13,207 nucleotides of DNA, taken from positions 1-13,207 of the forward strand of contig CAIPQY010000196.1 in the NCBI GenBank assembly GCA_903867275.1, in the 5' to 3' direction. Below, in pieces: positions 1-5,861 of the stretch (positions are counted from its first letter, which is position 1; every line of letters starts with the position of its first letter). The notes beneath the pieces were generated by a model, which saw only the letters and a list, made by a program, of their open reading frames with translations, searched no databases and was not told the origin of the DNA. The DNA is from an uncultured bacterium. Its GTDB lineage: Bacteria > Planctomycetota > Phycisphaerae > Phycisphaerales > SM1A02. The position numbers were made by a program, and so were the translations under genes.

Positions 1-180
1 CACAAGCGCCAGCGCAAGCGATGTGATGCATCCAATGGCCATCGATGGAAGCGCATCCGCGCCGCCATCGATCCAGGTCACCAGGCATGCCGTCATCAGC
101 GCCACCAGCGTGCACAGCAACCATGACCGCACGCGCACCGCGGGTTGTGGAACTTGAAATTTTGCTGCTGCGCCATCCAT
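1..180 (-). CDS. N-terminal part of an unknown membrane protein, cut by the left edge
   Basis: A minus-strand frame is open from an ATG at 180-178 to the window edge, giving 60 residues. The first 19 or so residues are polar and end in a positively charged patch (VRVRS). A hydrophobic stretch follows at about residues 20-36 (WLLCTLVALMTACLVTW), then a short acidic loop (IDGGAD), then a second hydrophobic stretch reaching the edge. This looks like a two-or-more-span inner-membrane protein with its N-terminus inside. An in-frame stop lies upstream at about 214-216, so the start cannot move far. Third codon positions are mostly G or C after the first dozen codons, as in neighbouring genes. No clear Shine-Dalgarno site is seen. 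The family is not recognised. It is divergent from fliW, so it may or may not be flagellar. A second, more hydrophilic frame is also open here but looks less natural. Confidence 0.5.
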   Translation of the reverse strand, partial: MDGAAAKFQVPQPAVRVRSWLLCTLVALMTACLVTWIDGGADALPSMAIGCITSLALALV

Positions 181-230
181 CCGCGCGCATATTGCCCGAA
201 ATTCCGTCTCCCGTCATGGAAGGCTCATGC

Positions 231-249
231 CGGCACGCCCGCCGTGCCG
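231..249. repeat. Perfect 7-bp inverted repeat in the fliW leader
   Basis: CGGCACG at 231-237 is followed by a 5-base spacer and its exact reverse complement CGTGCCG at 243-249. No T-run follows on either strand, so it is not a standard terminator. It lies between the divergent left-edge gene and fliW, where an operator or leader hairpin would be expected. Confidence 0.5.
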
Positions 250-260
250 ATCCCTTCCCG

Positions 261-278
261 GCAGCCATGGATGGCTGC
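261..278 (+). promoter_or_regulatory. Hairpin with an ANGGA loop, candidate CsrA-binding site
   Basis: GCAGCCAT at 261-268 and ATGGCTGC at 271-278 are exact reverse complements separated by GG. As RNA this folds into a GCAGCC/GGCUGC stem with the six-base loop AUGGAU. CsrA is known to prefer an ANGGA motif in a hairpin loop, and the core CAUGGAUG here is close to the selected consensus CARGGAUG. The site is 49 bases upstream of the fliW start codon, in front of the fliW-csrA pair. It would only act on RNA if transcription starts before about position 260, which cannot be told from the sequence. Confidence 0.45.
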
Positions 279-327
279 GGACGACCGCGCTTCCGTGCGG
301 CCGTCCCAAGCACAGACAGGAGGTCGC

Positions 328-774
328 ATGCTCGTCCAGACCACACGCTTCGGACCCGTCGAGGTCGATTCCACTCGCCTGCTCGAATTCCCCGCCGGCC
401 TGCTCGGCTTTGCGCGCGCGCGCCGGTTCGCGCTGCTGCAGCCCGATGATCGTGGCGTGTTCTTCTGGTTGCAGAGCATCGAGAGCGCGGATGTCGCGTT
501 CGTGGTCACCGATCCCTGCCTGTGGACGCCCGACTACGCCGTCACGCTGCGTCGCGAGCAGACCACCGAGATCGCGCTGCCCGAGGGCGCCACGCCGCAG
601 CTGCTCGTCATCGTCAACCGTCGCGACCACGGCATCACCGCAAACATGCAGGGGCCGCTGGTCATCAATCCAATCAATCGCACCGGCCTGCAGGTGGTTC
701 TGGCGGATCGTCGCTGGACCACGCGCCATGAACTCGTGACCGTCACCCCCGCGGCGCGCGTCGCAGCCGTCTGA
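328..774 (+). CDS. fliW: Flagellar assembly factor FliW
   Basis: A 148-residue protein matching the FliW family in length and layout: an N-terminal strand-rich start (TTRFGPVEVDSTRLLEFPAGLLGF), the phrase FFWLQSIESADVAFVVTDP, and the late segment ANMQGPLVINPINRTGLQVVL, all typical of FliW. In Bacillus and relatives FliW binds flagellin in the cytoplasm and, when flagellin is scarce, binds CsrA instead and relieves its repression of flagellin translation. The start at 328 is chosen because AGGAGG (318-323) lies four bases upstream and the protein then begins like other FliW proteins. The frame is open further upstream (ATG at 145), but that extension is not FliW-like. csrA follows after 14 bases, the usual partner arrangement, so the two are surely one operon. 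No flagellin or other flagellar gene is seen in the window. Confidence 0.95.
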   Translation: MLVQTTRFGPVEVDSTRLLEFPAGLLGFARARRFALLQPDDRGVFFWLQSIESADVAFVVTDPCLWTPDYAVTLRREQTTEIALPEGATPQLLVIVNRRDHGITANMQGPLVINPINRTGLQVVLADRRWTTRHELVTVTPAARVAAV

Positions 775-788
775 CATCGGAGAACCCC

Positions 789-1079
789 ATGCTCGTCCTG
801 TCCCGTCAACGTGATGAACGCATCGTGATCGGCGATGAGGTGGAAGTGGTCGTCGTGGACATCCGCGGCGAGAAGGTGCGACTGGGCATCGTCGCGCCCA
901 ACACGGTCTCCGTGCATCGCAAGGAGATCTACGAGGCCATCCGTCGCGAGAACCAGGATGCCGCATCCGTGCGCGGCGAACTGCCTCGCCTCGGGGCGCC
1001 GCTGAGCGGTGCCGAGGCGGTGCGGCGTCTGGCGCAGCGCAGCAGTGAAGACGGCCAAAACCGACGCGAGATCGCCTGA
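789..1079 (+). CDS. csrA: Translational regulator CsrA, with a C-terminal extension
   Basis: A 96-residue protein whose first 58 or so residues are a textbook CsrA: MLVLSRQRDERIVIGDEVEV, then VRLGIVAPNTVSVHRKEIYE. CsrA is a dimeric RNA-binding protein that blocks ribosome binding at GGA-containing sites in leaders. The conserved L4, R6 and the VHRKE segment of the RNA-binding and dimer surfaces are present. GGAG at 779-782 is six bases before the ATG. Most CsrA proteins are 60-75 residues long. Here about 36 further residues (from roughly 61, polar and Arg/Glu-rich) follow the core. C-terminal extensions occur in FliW-regulated CsrA and form part of the FliW contact, so the extension fits the neighbour. 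The gene forms an operon with fliW, and its stop codon is inside the loop of a terminator-like hairpin. Confidence 0.96.
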   Translation: MLVLSRQRDERIVIGDEVEVVVVDIRGEKVRLGIVAPNTVSVHRKEIYEAIRRENQDAASVRGELPRLGAPLSGAEAVRRLAQRSSEDGQNRREIA

Positions 1080-1091
1080 GCGATCTCGTTT
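1067..1091. terminator. Bidirectional terminator-like hairpin between csrA and rplT
   Basis: CGAGATCGC (1067-1075) pairs perfectly with GCGATCTCG (1080-1088) around a CTGA loop; the csrA stop codon is TGA in that loop. On the plus strand the stem is followed by TTTCGGTT, a weak U-tract. On the minus strand it is followed within five bases by TTTT (rc of 1057-1060). The two flanking genes converge, so one hairpin could end both transcripts. Confidence 0.65.
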
Positions 1092-1121
1092 CGGTTCATG
1101 ATCGAAATGTGCAGCGGTTGA

Positions 1122-1487
1122 TCAGGCAGCCTTCGCCAGGCGGCCCTTGGCCATTTCCACCAGCGCATCGAAGCTGGTCGGATCCTGGATCGCCATCTCG
1201 CTGAGCATCTTGCGGTTCAGCAGCACGCCGGCGCGCGACAGGCCACCGATGAGCAGGCTGTAGCGGAAGCTTCGCATGCGGCACGCCGCGGTGAGGCGGG
1301 CGATCCACAGGGAACGCATGTCGCGACGGCGAAGACGGCGGTGGCGCCAGGCGTTGCGGCCGGCGCGCATGAGCGCGACCTTGGCCTGCTGCTTGTGGCG
1401 GCTCTTGGTGCCGTAGTAGCCGCGAGCCTCGCGAAGAACGCGACGGCGTGCCTGAGTACGAGCTGCTCCCTTGCGTGCGCGTGGCAT
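1122..1487 (-). CDS. rplT: 50S ribosomal protein L20
   Basis: A 121-residue, very basic protein with the L20 signature throughout: the N-terminal rRNA-threading tail (MPRARKGAARTQARRRVL), RGYYGTKSRHKQQAKVALMRAG, then RRRDMRSLWIARLTAACR and the C-terminal globular domain ending FDALVEMAKGRLAKAA. L20 is a primary 23S rRNA-binding protein essential for early 50S assembly, and in several bacteria also represses its own operon. Length is normal (about 117-120). AAAGGAA lies six bases upstream of the ATG at 1487. It starts 17 bases after rpmI ends, so both are on one transcript. It converges with csrA, with a hairpin in the gap. Confidence 0.98.
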   Translation of the reverse strand: MPRARKGAARTQARRRVLREARGYYGTKSRHKQQAKVALMRAGRNAWRHRRLRRRDMRSLWIARLTAACRMRSFRYSLLIGGLSRAGVLLNRKMLSEMAIQDPTSFDALVEMAKGRLAKAA

Positions 1488-1504
1488 GGTTCGTTCCTTT
1501 CAGA

Positions 1505-1711
1505 TCAGTTGGCGAGGCTGCGGTTCAGCACCTTGCCAAGCATTCGGTTTTCACTCTTGGAAAGCACGCGCGCGCGGCGGTAGCTGCGCACGGCGGTGCC
1601 GGTCTTGTTGCTCTTCAGGTGCCGCGAGTTTGGGGAATGGAACGAGACCTTGCCTGAGGCAGAGACCTTGATTCGCTTCAACAGACCCTTATGACTCTTG
1701 TGCTTCGGCAT
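1505..1711 (-). CDS. rpmI: 50S ribosomal protein L35
   Basis: A 68-residue basic protein with the L35 pattern: MPKHKSHKGLLKRIKVSASGK, then a histidine/serine stretch, KTGTAVRSYRRARVLSKSENRML, and a short tail. L35 is a small 50S protein that folds into the 23S rRNA core. GGAG at 1722-1719 stands seven bases before the ATG at 1711. In most bacteria the order is infC-rpmI-rplT. Here there is no infC: rpmI is first in its operon behind its own promoter, and the next gene upstream is an unrelated membrane protein. infC must lie elsewhere if this assembly is correct. Confidence 0.98.
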   Translation of the reverse strand: MPKHKSHKGLLKRIKVSASGKVSFHSPNSRHLKSNKTGTAVRSYRRARVLSKSENRMLGKVLNRSLAN

Positions 1712-1747
1712 GGCTTGGCTCCGTGGCCGCTCGGTGGCGGGTCGAGG

Positions 1748-1775
1748 AGGATACCGAAACCCCGTTTCCGGTCAA
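1748..1775 (-). promoter_or_regulatory. Sigma-70-type promoter for rpmI-rplT
   Basis: On the minus strand TTGACC (1775-1770) and TATCCT (1753-1748) are separated by 16 bases, close to the TTGACA/TATAAT consensus with near-ideal spacing. The -10 ends 36 bases before the rpmI ATG, leaving room for a short leader with a Shine-Dalgarno site. This fits a strong, housekeeping promoter directly in front of ribosomal protein genes. Confidence 0.7.
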
Positions 1776-1806
1776 GTTTTGGGAAAGCCCCTCCGGCTGC
1801 GGGGGG

Positions 1807-2733
1807 TCACTGGGCCAGGAAGGCGTCGGAACCCTGCGGCAATTGCACCACATTGGGCAGCAAATCGGCCCGGTGCACCCCGCGAGGCAGGAACAGGTTG
1901 TCCCCGTCCACCTCAGGGCTGTTCAGCCACAGGATCGCCCCATCCCCGAAAAGCACGTTCTGGCCGCTCTGCGCGTGGTTCCAGCTGGCCATGTTCGAGG
2001 CGGCAGGCTTGCCCGCACGGCGCAGTTCCAGGGCCGGATTCGCATCGGCCACCAGGGCGCCGCGAGCCACCACCTTCAGGCGGAAGGACCGGTCGCTTGC
2101 GGGCATGCGGAACGCGAAATGCTTGTGGGGTGTTCCCGAGGCGCACGCAGGGCATTGCATGGCGCGCATCGAGCAGTAGCCCTTGTTGGCCATCGCCACC
2201 AGGTTGCCGCTGTGCTCGTAGGTGTTCCAGTCCAGCGTGGAAGGGTTCGGAGAAAGCAGACTGCTGAGTCCCGCGGTGACGGGCAGGAAGTCGCGATGAT
2301 CGTTCGCGTAGGTGCTGAGTCCCGCGCCCATCGCGCGCAGGTTGTTGGCGCAACTGCTCTGCAATGCGCTGGCTCGCATGCGGCCAAGCATCGGCCATGC
2401 CACGCCGGCGGCGATCAGCATGACCGCAGCGATGCCTCCCAGATCGGCCCACGCCGTCCTGCGTCGCGGTGCACGATCAAGTCGCATGCGCGAAGCCTGC
2501 TCGCGCTCGGCGGCGTCGATGCGCGCGAGCGTTGCGTCCACGAGCGATGGATCCGATGCCTCCACCGGATACGCATCGAGCGCACGAAGCACTTCCAGCA
2601 CGGCCTGTTCGCGGGCGGCGTCCTCGCCTTCGCCGGCCTGCGCCTCGAACGCGCGGTCGATGAGTCGATCCAGCGCGGCCTGATCGGCGGCGGAGAGCGA
2701 GGGGCCCGTGTTGGCTTCGTCGTCCAGCATCAT
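1807..2733 (-). CDS. Single-pass membrane protein with pseudopilin-like ectodomain, probable anti-sigma partner
   Basis: A 308-residue protein. Residues 1-95 are charged and probably cytoplasmic, helical, with no zinc-binding Cys/His cluster. One transmembrane segment lies at about 98-117 (LGGIAAVMLIAAGVAW...). Right after it comes CANNLRAMGAGLSTYANDHRDFLP (split here at C128), the pattern that follows the prepilin helix in planctomycete type II pseudopilin-like proteins. Near the end (H253 to G265) is a version of their H-X9-DG motif, NHAQSGQNVLFGDG, with ten residues rather than nine. It lacks the cleavable prepilin leader, so it is likely anchored rather than assembled. The ATG at 2733 overlaps the stop of the ECF sigma gene as ATGA, implying translational coupling. 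From that position I infer an anti-sigma role: cytoplasmic part holding the sigma, ectodomain sensing the envelope. The C-terminal similarity is clear; the anti-sigma function is not proven. Confidence 0.75.
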   Translation of the reverse strand: MMLDDEANTGPSLSAADQAALDRLIDRAFEAQAGEGEDAAREQAVLEVLRALDAYPVEASDPSLVDATLARIDAAEREQASRMRLDRAPRRRTAWADLGGIAAVMLIAAGVAWPMLGRMRASALQSSCANNLRAMGAGLSTYANDHRDFLPVTAGLSSLLSPNPSTLDWNTYEHSGNLVAMANKGYCSMRAMQCPACASGTPHKHFAFRMPASDRSFRLKVVARGALVADANPALELRRAGKPAASNMASWNHAQSGQNVLFGDGAILWLNSPEVDGDNLFLPRGVHRADLLPNVVQLPQGSDAFLAQ

Positions 2734-3425
2734 GCGATGGGATTCTCCTTGTCTCGGCGCCCACGGCGCCAGCGATCGCCGAACGCCGCCACCGCGGAGT
2801 GCAGGCGACTCTTCACGGTGCCGAGCGGAATCTGCAGGATGTCCGCGATCTGCTGATAGTTCATCTTCTGGAAGTACGCCAGCACCAGGATCTCGCGATG
2901 GATCGTCGGCAGAGCGTCCACGGCCTTCTTCACAAGCGTCGACTCTTCCTGCAGCGTGAGTGGCTGGGCAGGCTGATGGATCTTTGCGGCGAAGAGGTCG
3001 ATCAGCTCGCCATCGCCGTTCTCGCCGATCGGCGTCTGCAGGCTCACGCCGCGACGGCGGCGGTCCTTGCGATACCAGTCGCGGGCCTTGTTGGCGGCGA
3101 TGGTGTAGAGCCACGGGCGGAACACGCGCGCCGGATCGAACGAGACTGCCGAGAGGTGAATCTGCAGGAAGGTGTCCTGGAACACATCCTCGGCCGCTGC
3201 GCGGGAGCCGATGAACCGCTGCAGGAATCCGTGCAACTCGGGGCGATAACGCTCCATGAGCAGGGGAAATGCCTGCGGGTGGCCATTCAAGTGGGCGGCC
3301 ACGAGTGCCTCGTCACTGGATTGTTCTCCCACCGCTTCCACGGGGCCAATGGTACGGATATCCGCACGCTTCACGGCGTTTCCGAGCCAGGCGAGGGGGG
3401 AGGATGATCCGGCGATCGAGCTCAT
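2730..3425 (-). CDS. ECF-type RNA polymerase sigma factor
   Basis: A 231-residue sigma-70 family protein of the extracytoplasmic-function type. Region 2 spans about 52-120: FPLLMERYRPELHGFLQRFIG, AAAEDVFQDTFLQIH, then the -10-recognising segment FRPWLYTIAANKARDWYRK. Region 4 spans about 165-215: AVDALPTIHREILVLAYFQKM, then the helix-turn-helix YQQIADILQIPLGTVKSRLHSA. There is no sigma region 1 or 3. About 35 residues precede region 2, longer than usual, but no other ATG is available before residue 57. No strong Shine-Dalgarno site is seen. The gene overlaps the start of the membrane protein downstream by four bases, the normal layout for an ECF sigma and its anti-sigma. It is divergent from hpnH across a gap of 69 bases. 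Its target genes are unknown. Confidence 0.94.
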   Translation of the reverse strand: MSSIAGSSSPLAWLGNAVKRADIRTIGPVEAVGEQSSDEALVAAHLNGHPQAFPLLMERYRPELHGFLQRFIGSRAAAEDVFQDTFLQIHLSAVSFDPARVFRPWLYTIAANKARDWYRKDRRRRGVSLQTPIGENGDGELIDLFAAKIHQPAQPLTLQEESTLVKKAVDALPTIHREILVLAYFQKMNYQQIADILQIPLGTVKSRLHSAVAAFGDRWRRGRRDKENPIA

Positions 3426-3494
3426 CGCATCTTGTTACGATCCGGCATTCGGCCCGGTTTGTCACGACCTCAGGAAATTGGAGATCTCTCCCAG

Positions 3495-4631
3495 ATGGGC
3501 GTTCCGATCAGTCAGATGTGGACCGTTGCGACTTATGTGCTCCGTCAGCGTCTTGCCGGACGGAGGCAGTACCCGCTGGTCCTGATGCTGGAACCGCTCT
3601 TCCGCTGCAACCTGGCCTGCGCCGGGTGCGGCAAGATCCAGTATCCGCCGCATGTGCTGAAGCGCCAGCTCACGCCGCAGGAGTGCTTCGATGCCGCGCA
3701 GGAGTGCGGCGCTCCCATGGTGAGCATTCCCGGTGGCGAGCCGCTGCTGCACCCCGACATCGCCGAGATCGTGCGTGGCCTGGTCGCGCGCCGCAAGTAC
3801 ATCTATCTGTGCACCAACGCGCTCCTGCTGAAGGAGAAGCTGGAAGAGGGCCTGTTCAAGCCGAGCAAGTACCTCACCTTCAGCGTGCACATGGACGGTC
3901 AGGAAGAGAACCATGACTTCGCCGTGTGCCGAGAGGGCACCTTCCAGAAGGCCGTCGAAGGCATTCGACTGGCGGTGAAGATGGGCTTCCGCGTGACCAC
4001 CAACACCACGCTGTTCCAGGGCGCGGATCCGAACTCGGTGCGCGCATTCTTCGACGAGATGATGGAGCTCGGCGTCGAGGGCATGATGGTGAGCCCGGGA
4101 TACGCCTACGACAAGGCGCCCGATCAGACCGGCTTCCTGCAGCGCAAGGGCACCAACGAGCTGTTCGAGATGATCCTGTCGAACCGCAAGAAGGGCTGGC
4201 GCTTCAACCAGAGCCCGCTGTTCCTGGAGTACCTGATGGGCAAGCGCGAGTACGACTGCACCCCATGGGGCATGCCGTGCTTCAACGTGTTCGGTTGGCA
4301 GAAGCCCTGCTACCTGCTGCAGGAGGGATACGCCGACACCTATCAGGAGCTGCTGGCCGAGGTGGACTGGTCCAACTACGGCCACGCCAGCGAGAACCCC
4401 AAGTGCGCCAACTGCATGGTGCACTCCGGCTACGAGGCCACCGCGGTCGATCAGACCTTCAGCGGCTTCGGCGGCATCTGGGCCAACGTGAAGGCGATCC
4501 TGTTCAGCACCTACGCGAATCCGACCGCGGCCAAGCGACTGGAGACGGAGAAGGGCAAGCCACACGGCCCGCTGGCACACCTGGTGCAGCTTGGGCTGGC
4601 CAAGGATCTGGGCGAGAAGACGGCCGCGTGA
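3495..4631 (+). CDS. hpnH: Adenosyl-hopene transferase, radical SAM enzyme HpnH
   Basis: A 378-residue radical SAM protein. The cluster motif is CNLACAGC (C38, C42, C45; spacing CX3CX2C), followed by GKIQYP and the SAM-contact motif GGEPLLHP at 80-87. The opening MGVPISQMWTVATYVL and the C-terminal segment with WSNYGHASENPKCANCMVHSG match HpnH closely. HpnH adds the 5'-deoxyadenosyl radical to diploptene to make adenosylhopane, the first step of extended bacteriohopanepolyol synthesis. The start at 3495 is preferred over an upstream ATG at 3432, because GGAG (3480-3483) precedes it and the family starts there. No squalene-hopene cyclase or other hpn gene is visible, so it stands alone here. 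A related radical SAM reaction on another isoprenoid is possible but less likely given the close match. Confidence 0.9.
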   Translation: MGVPISQMWTVATYVLRQRLAGRRQYPLVLMLEPLFRCNLACAGCGKIQYPPHVLKRQLTPQECFDAAQECGAPMVSIPGGEPLLHPDIAEIVRGLVARRKYIYLCTNALLLKEKLEEGLFKPSKYLTFSVHMDGQEENHDFAVCREGTFQKAVEGIRLAVKMGFRVTTNTTLFQGADPNSVRAFFDEMMELGVEGMMVSPGYAYDKAPDQTGFLQRKGTNELFEMILSNRKKGWRFNQSPLFLEYLMGKREYDCTPWGMPCFNVFGWQKPCYLLQEGYADTYQELLAEVDWSNYGHASENPKCANCMVHSGYEATAVDQTFSGFGGIWANVKAILFSTYANPTAAKRLETEKGKPHGPLAHLVQLGLAKDLGEKTAA

Positions 4632-4649
4632 ACAACCTGTCTGAAGCGT

Positions 4650-4668
4650 CGCGGCGCCTCGAGCCGCG
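4650..4668 (+). repeat. GC-rich hairpin after hpnH
   Basis: CGCGGC (4650-4655) pairs with GCCGCG (4663-4668) across a 7-base loop in the 51-base gap after hpnH. There is no T-run behind it, so it is at best an attenuator or an mRNA-end stabiliser. It may be chance in GC-rich DNA. Confidence 0.3.
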
Positions 4669-4682
4669 TGCATCCTTCGGAC

Positions 4683-5858
4683 ATGCCATTCGATCGCGGA
4701 ACCGTTTCGTACCGTCGCTTCTCGCTGGAAGGCTGGAAGAGCGCGCCGTCACCTGAACTGCTGGAGTCGCTCTCGAAGTCCTCGCTGGTGGACGAAGGCG
4801 AAGGTTCGGGCGCAGGCTGGACGGCCGGCGAGCACCTGTTCGACGCCGCCTTCGAGCCAGATCGCAACATCTTCGGCGATGACCTGCTGGCGGCCATCCG
4901 CATCGACAGCGATCGCGTGCCGCCCGAGGTGCGTCGCGCCTACCTGCTGTCCGCGATGGCCGAGGAGATGGCGGCGGCGGACGCTGATCGCAGTTCGCGA
5001 CGCCGTGCGCGCGAGACCGCGCTGCGTCGCTGCGACGCCGAGATCGCCGATGGCCGCTGGCGTCGCCGCAAGCTGGTGCCGGTGCTGGCCAACTTCGATT
5101 CGAAGGCGGCGCTGGTGCCGGCCAAGGGTGATGCGGTGACCACCGCCGTTCGCACGCTGTTGGAAGAGACGCTCGAGTGCTCGGCGACGGCGCTCACCTC
5201 CGGATCGCTGGCCGTGCGTCTGGCCGATCAACTTGGACTCGCGAAGGCTTCGGAAGATGCGGAGCCCGAGGCGTTGGGCCCGGCGCCCACCGAGTCGACC
5301 GGCAAGCCCGATCGGCCTGCGCCGCCGTGGTGCGACGAAGGACATCCGATGGATTTCCTGGGCAACGCGTTCCTGCTGTGGGCGTGGTGGCAAGCCGAGC
5401 GCGATGGCCCCGAGCCAGAGACCGGCGTGGTGATCCTTCGCAAGGCCATCGAATTCGCGTGCCCGTGGGATGCAACGGGATCGGTGGTGGTGCGTTCGGA
5501 TGATCCGTCCGCGCGAAGCGAGGCGCGCTCTGCCATGCGCAGCGGCAAGTGGCCGCGCCGGGCCGGCCTGATCCTGTCGCGAGATGGCGAAGCGTGGGAG
5601 TTCTCGTTGCAGGCGGATCGCTGGGAGGTGTCGGGGTTGCGACTCGATCCGCCGGTGGGCGCACCGTCGACGAGGCGCGAGGCGATCGAGTTGCGGCTGG
5701 CTTCGATCCAATCGTTCGATCGCACGCTGATGGAGCTGTATGGCGCCTTCCTGCAGGAGCGGCTCGGTCGCGGCTGGAGCGGCGTGCGCGCGCAGGTCTC
5801 TCGCTGGATGCTGGAGAGTGCGCCGCGCGTGACGAAGGTCGCGGCGTTGGCCGACTGA
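4683..5858 (+). CDS. RdgC-like protein (distant), function uncertain
   Basis: A 391-residue soluble protein with no signal peptide or membrane segment. Its layout recalls the recombination-associated RdgC family: a short N-terminal strand (VSYRRFSLEG), a GAGWTAGEHLFD segment at 43-54 resembling the family's GW...G motif, AAIRIDSDRVPPEVRRAYLL at 70-89, an Arg/Glu-rich helix at 105-130, then VPVLANFDSKAALVPAKG. FLGNAFLLWAWWQAER at 225-240 resembles a FLxxEFLxWLW phrase in RdgC-like proteins of myxobacteria. Known RdgC binds double-stranded DNA as a ring and restrains RecA. This protein is longer, with a Pro/Glu linker at about 190-218 and an extra C-terminal half. The start at 4683 is a choice: a GTG at 4668 is in frame, and neither has a clear Shine-Dalgarno site. 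It converges on trpF with only three bases between. The family assignment is from memory of motif order only. Confidence 0.55.
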   Translation: MPFDRGTVSYRRFSLEGWKSAPSPELLESLSKSSLVDEGEGSGAGWTAGEHLFDAAFEPDRNIFGDDLLAAIRIDSDRVPPEVRRAYLLSAMAEEMAAADADRSSRRRARETALRRCDAEIADGRWRRRKLVPVLANFDSKAALVPAKGDAVTTAVRTLLEETLECSATALTSGSLAVRLADQLGLAKASEDAEPEALGPAPTESTGKPDRPAPPWCDEGHPMDFLGNAFLLWAWWQAERDGPEPETGVVILRKAIEFACPWDATGSVVVRSDDPSARSEARSAMRSGKWPRRAGLILSRDGEAWEFSLQADRWEVSGLRLDPPVGAPSTRREAIELRLASIQSFDRTLMELYGAFLQERLGRGWSGVRAQVSRWMLESAPRVTKVAALAD

Positions 5859-5861
5859 GTC

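Noticed and set aside
246..253. GCCGATCC, resembling the -10 of a flagellar sigma-28 promoter before fliW
   Set aside because: No matching TAAA-type -35 lies at the right distance upstream, and the last two bases do not fit.
214..966. Long minus-strand open frame opposite fliW and csrA
   Set aside because: Its product is low-complexity Arg/His/Gly-rich and lies opposite two well-recognised genes; it is a GC-rich shadow frame.
3426..3494. Possible autoregulated ECF promoter between the sigma gene and hpnH
   Set aside because: No convincing GGAAC-type -35 with a CGT-type -10 at proper spacing was found on either strand.
3462..4673. 403-codon open frame antisense to hpnH
   Set aside because: Composition is Leu/His/Ala/Gln-rich with no domain, and hpnH on the other strand is a close family match.
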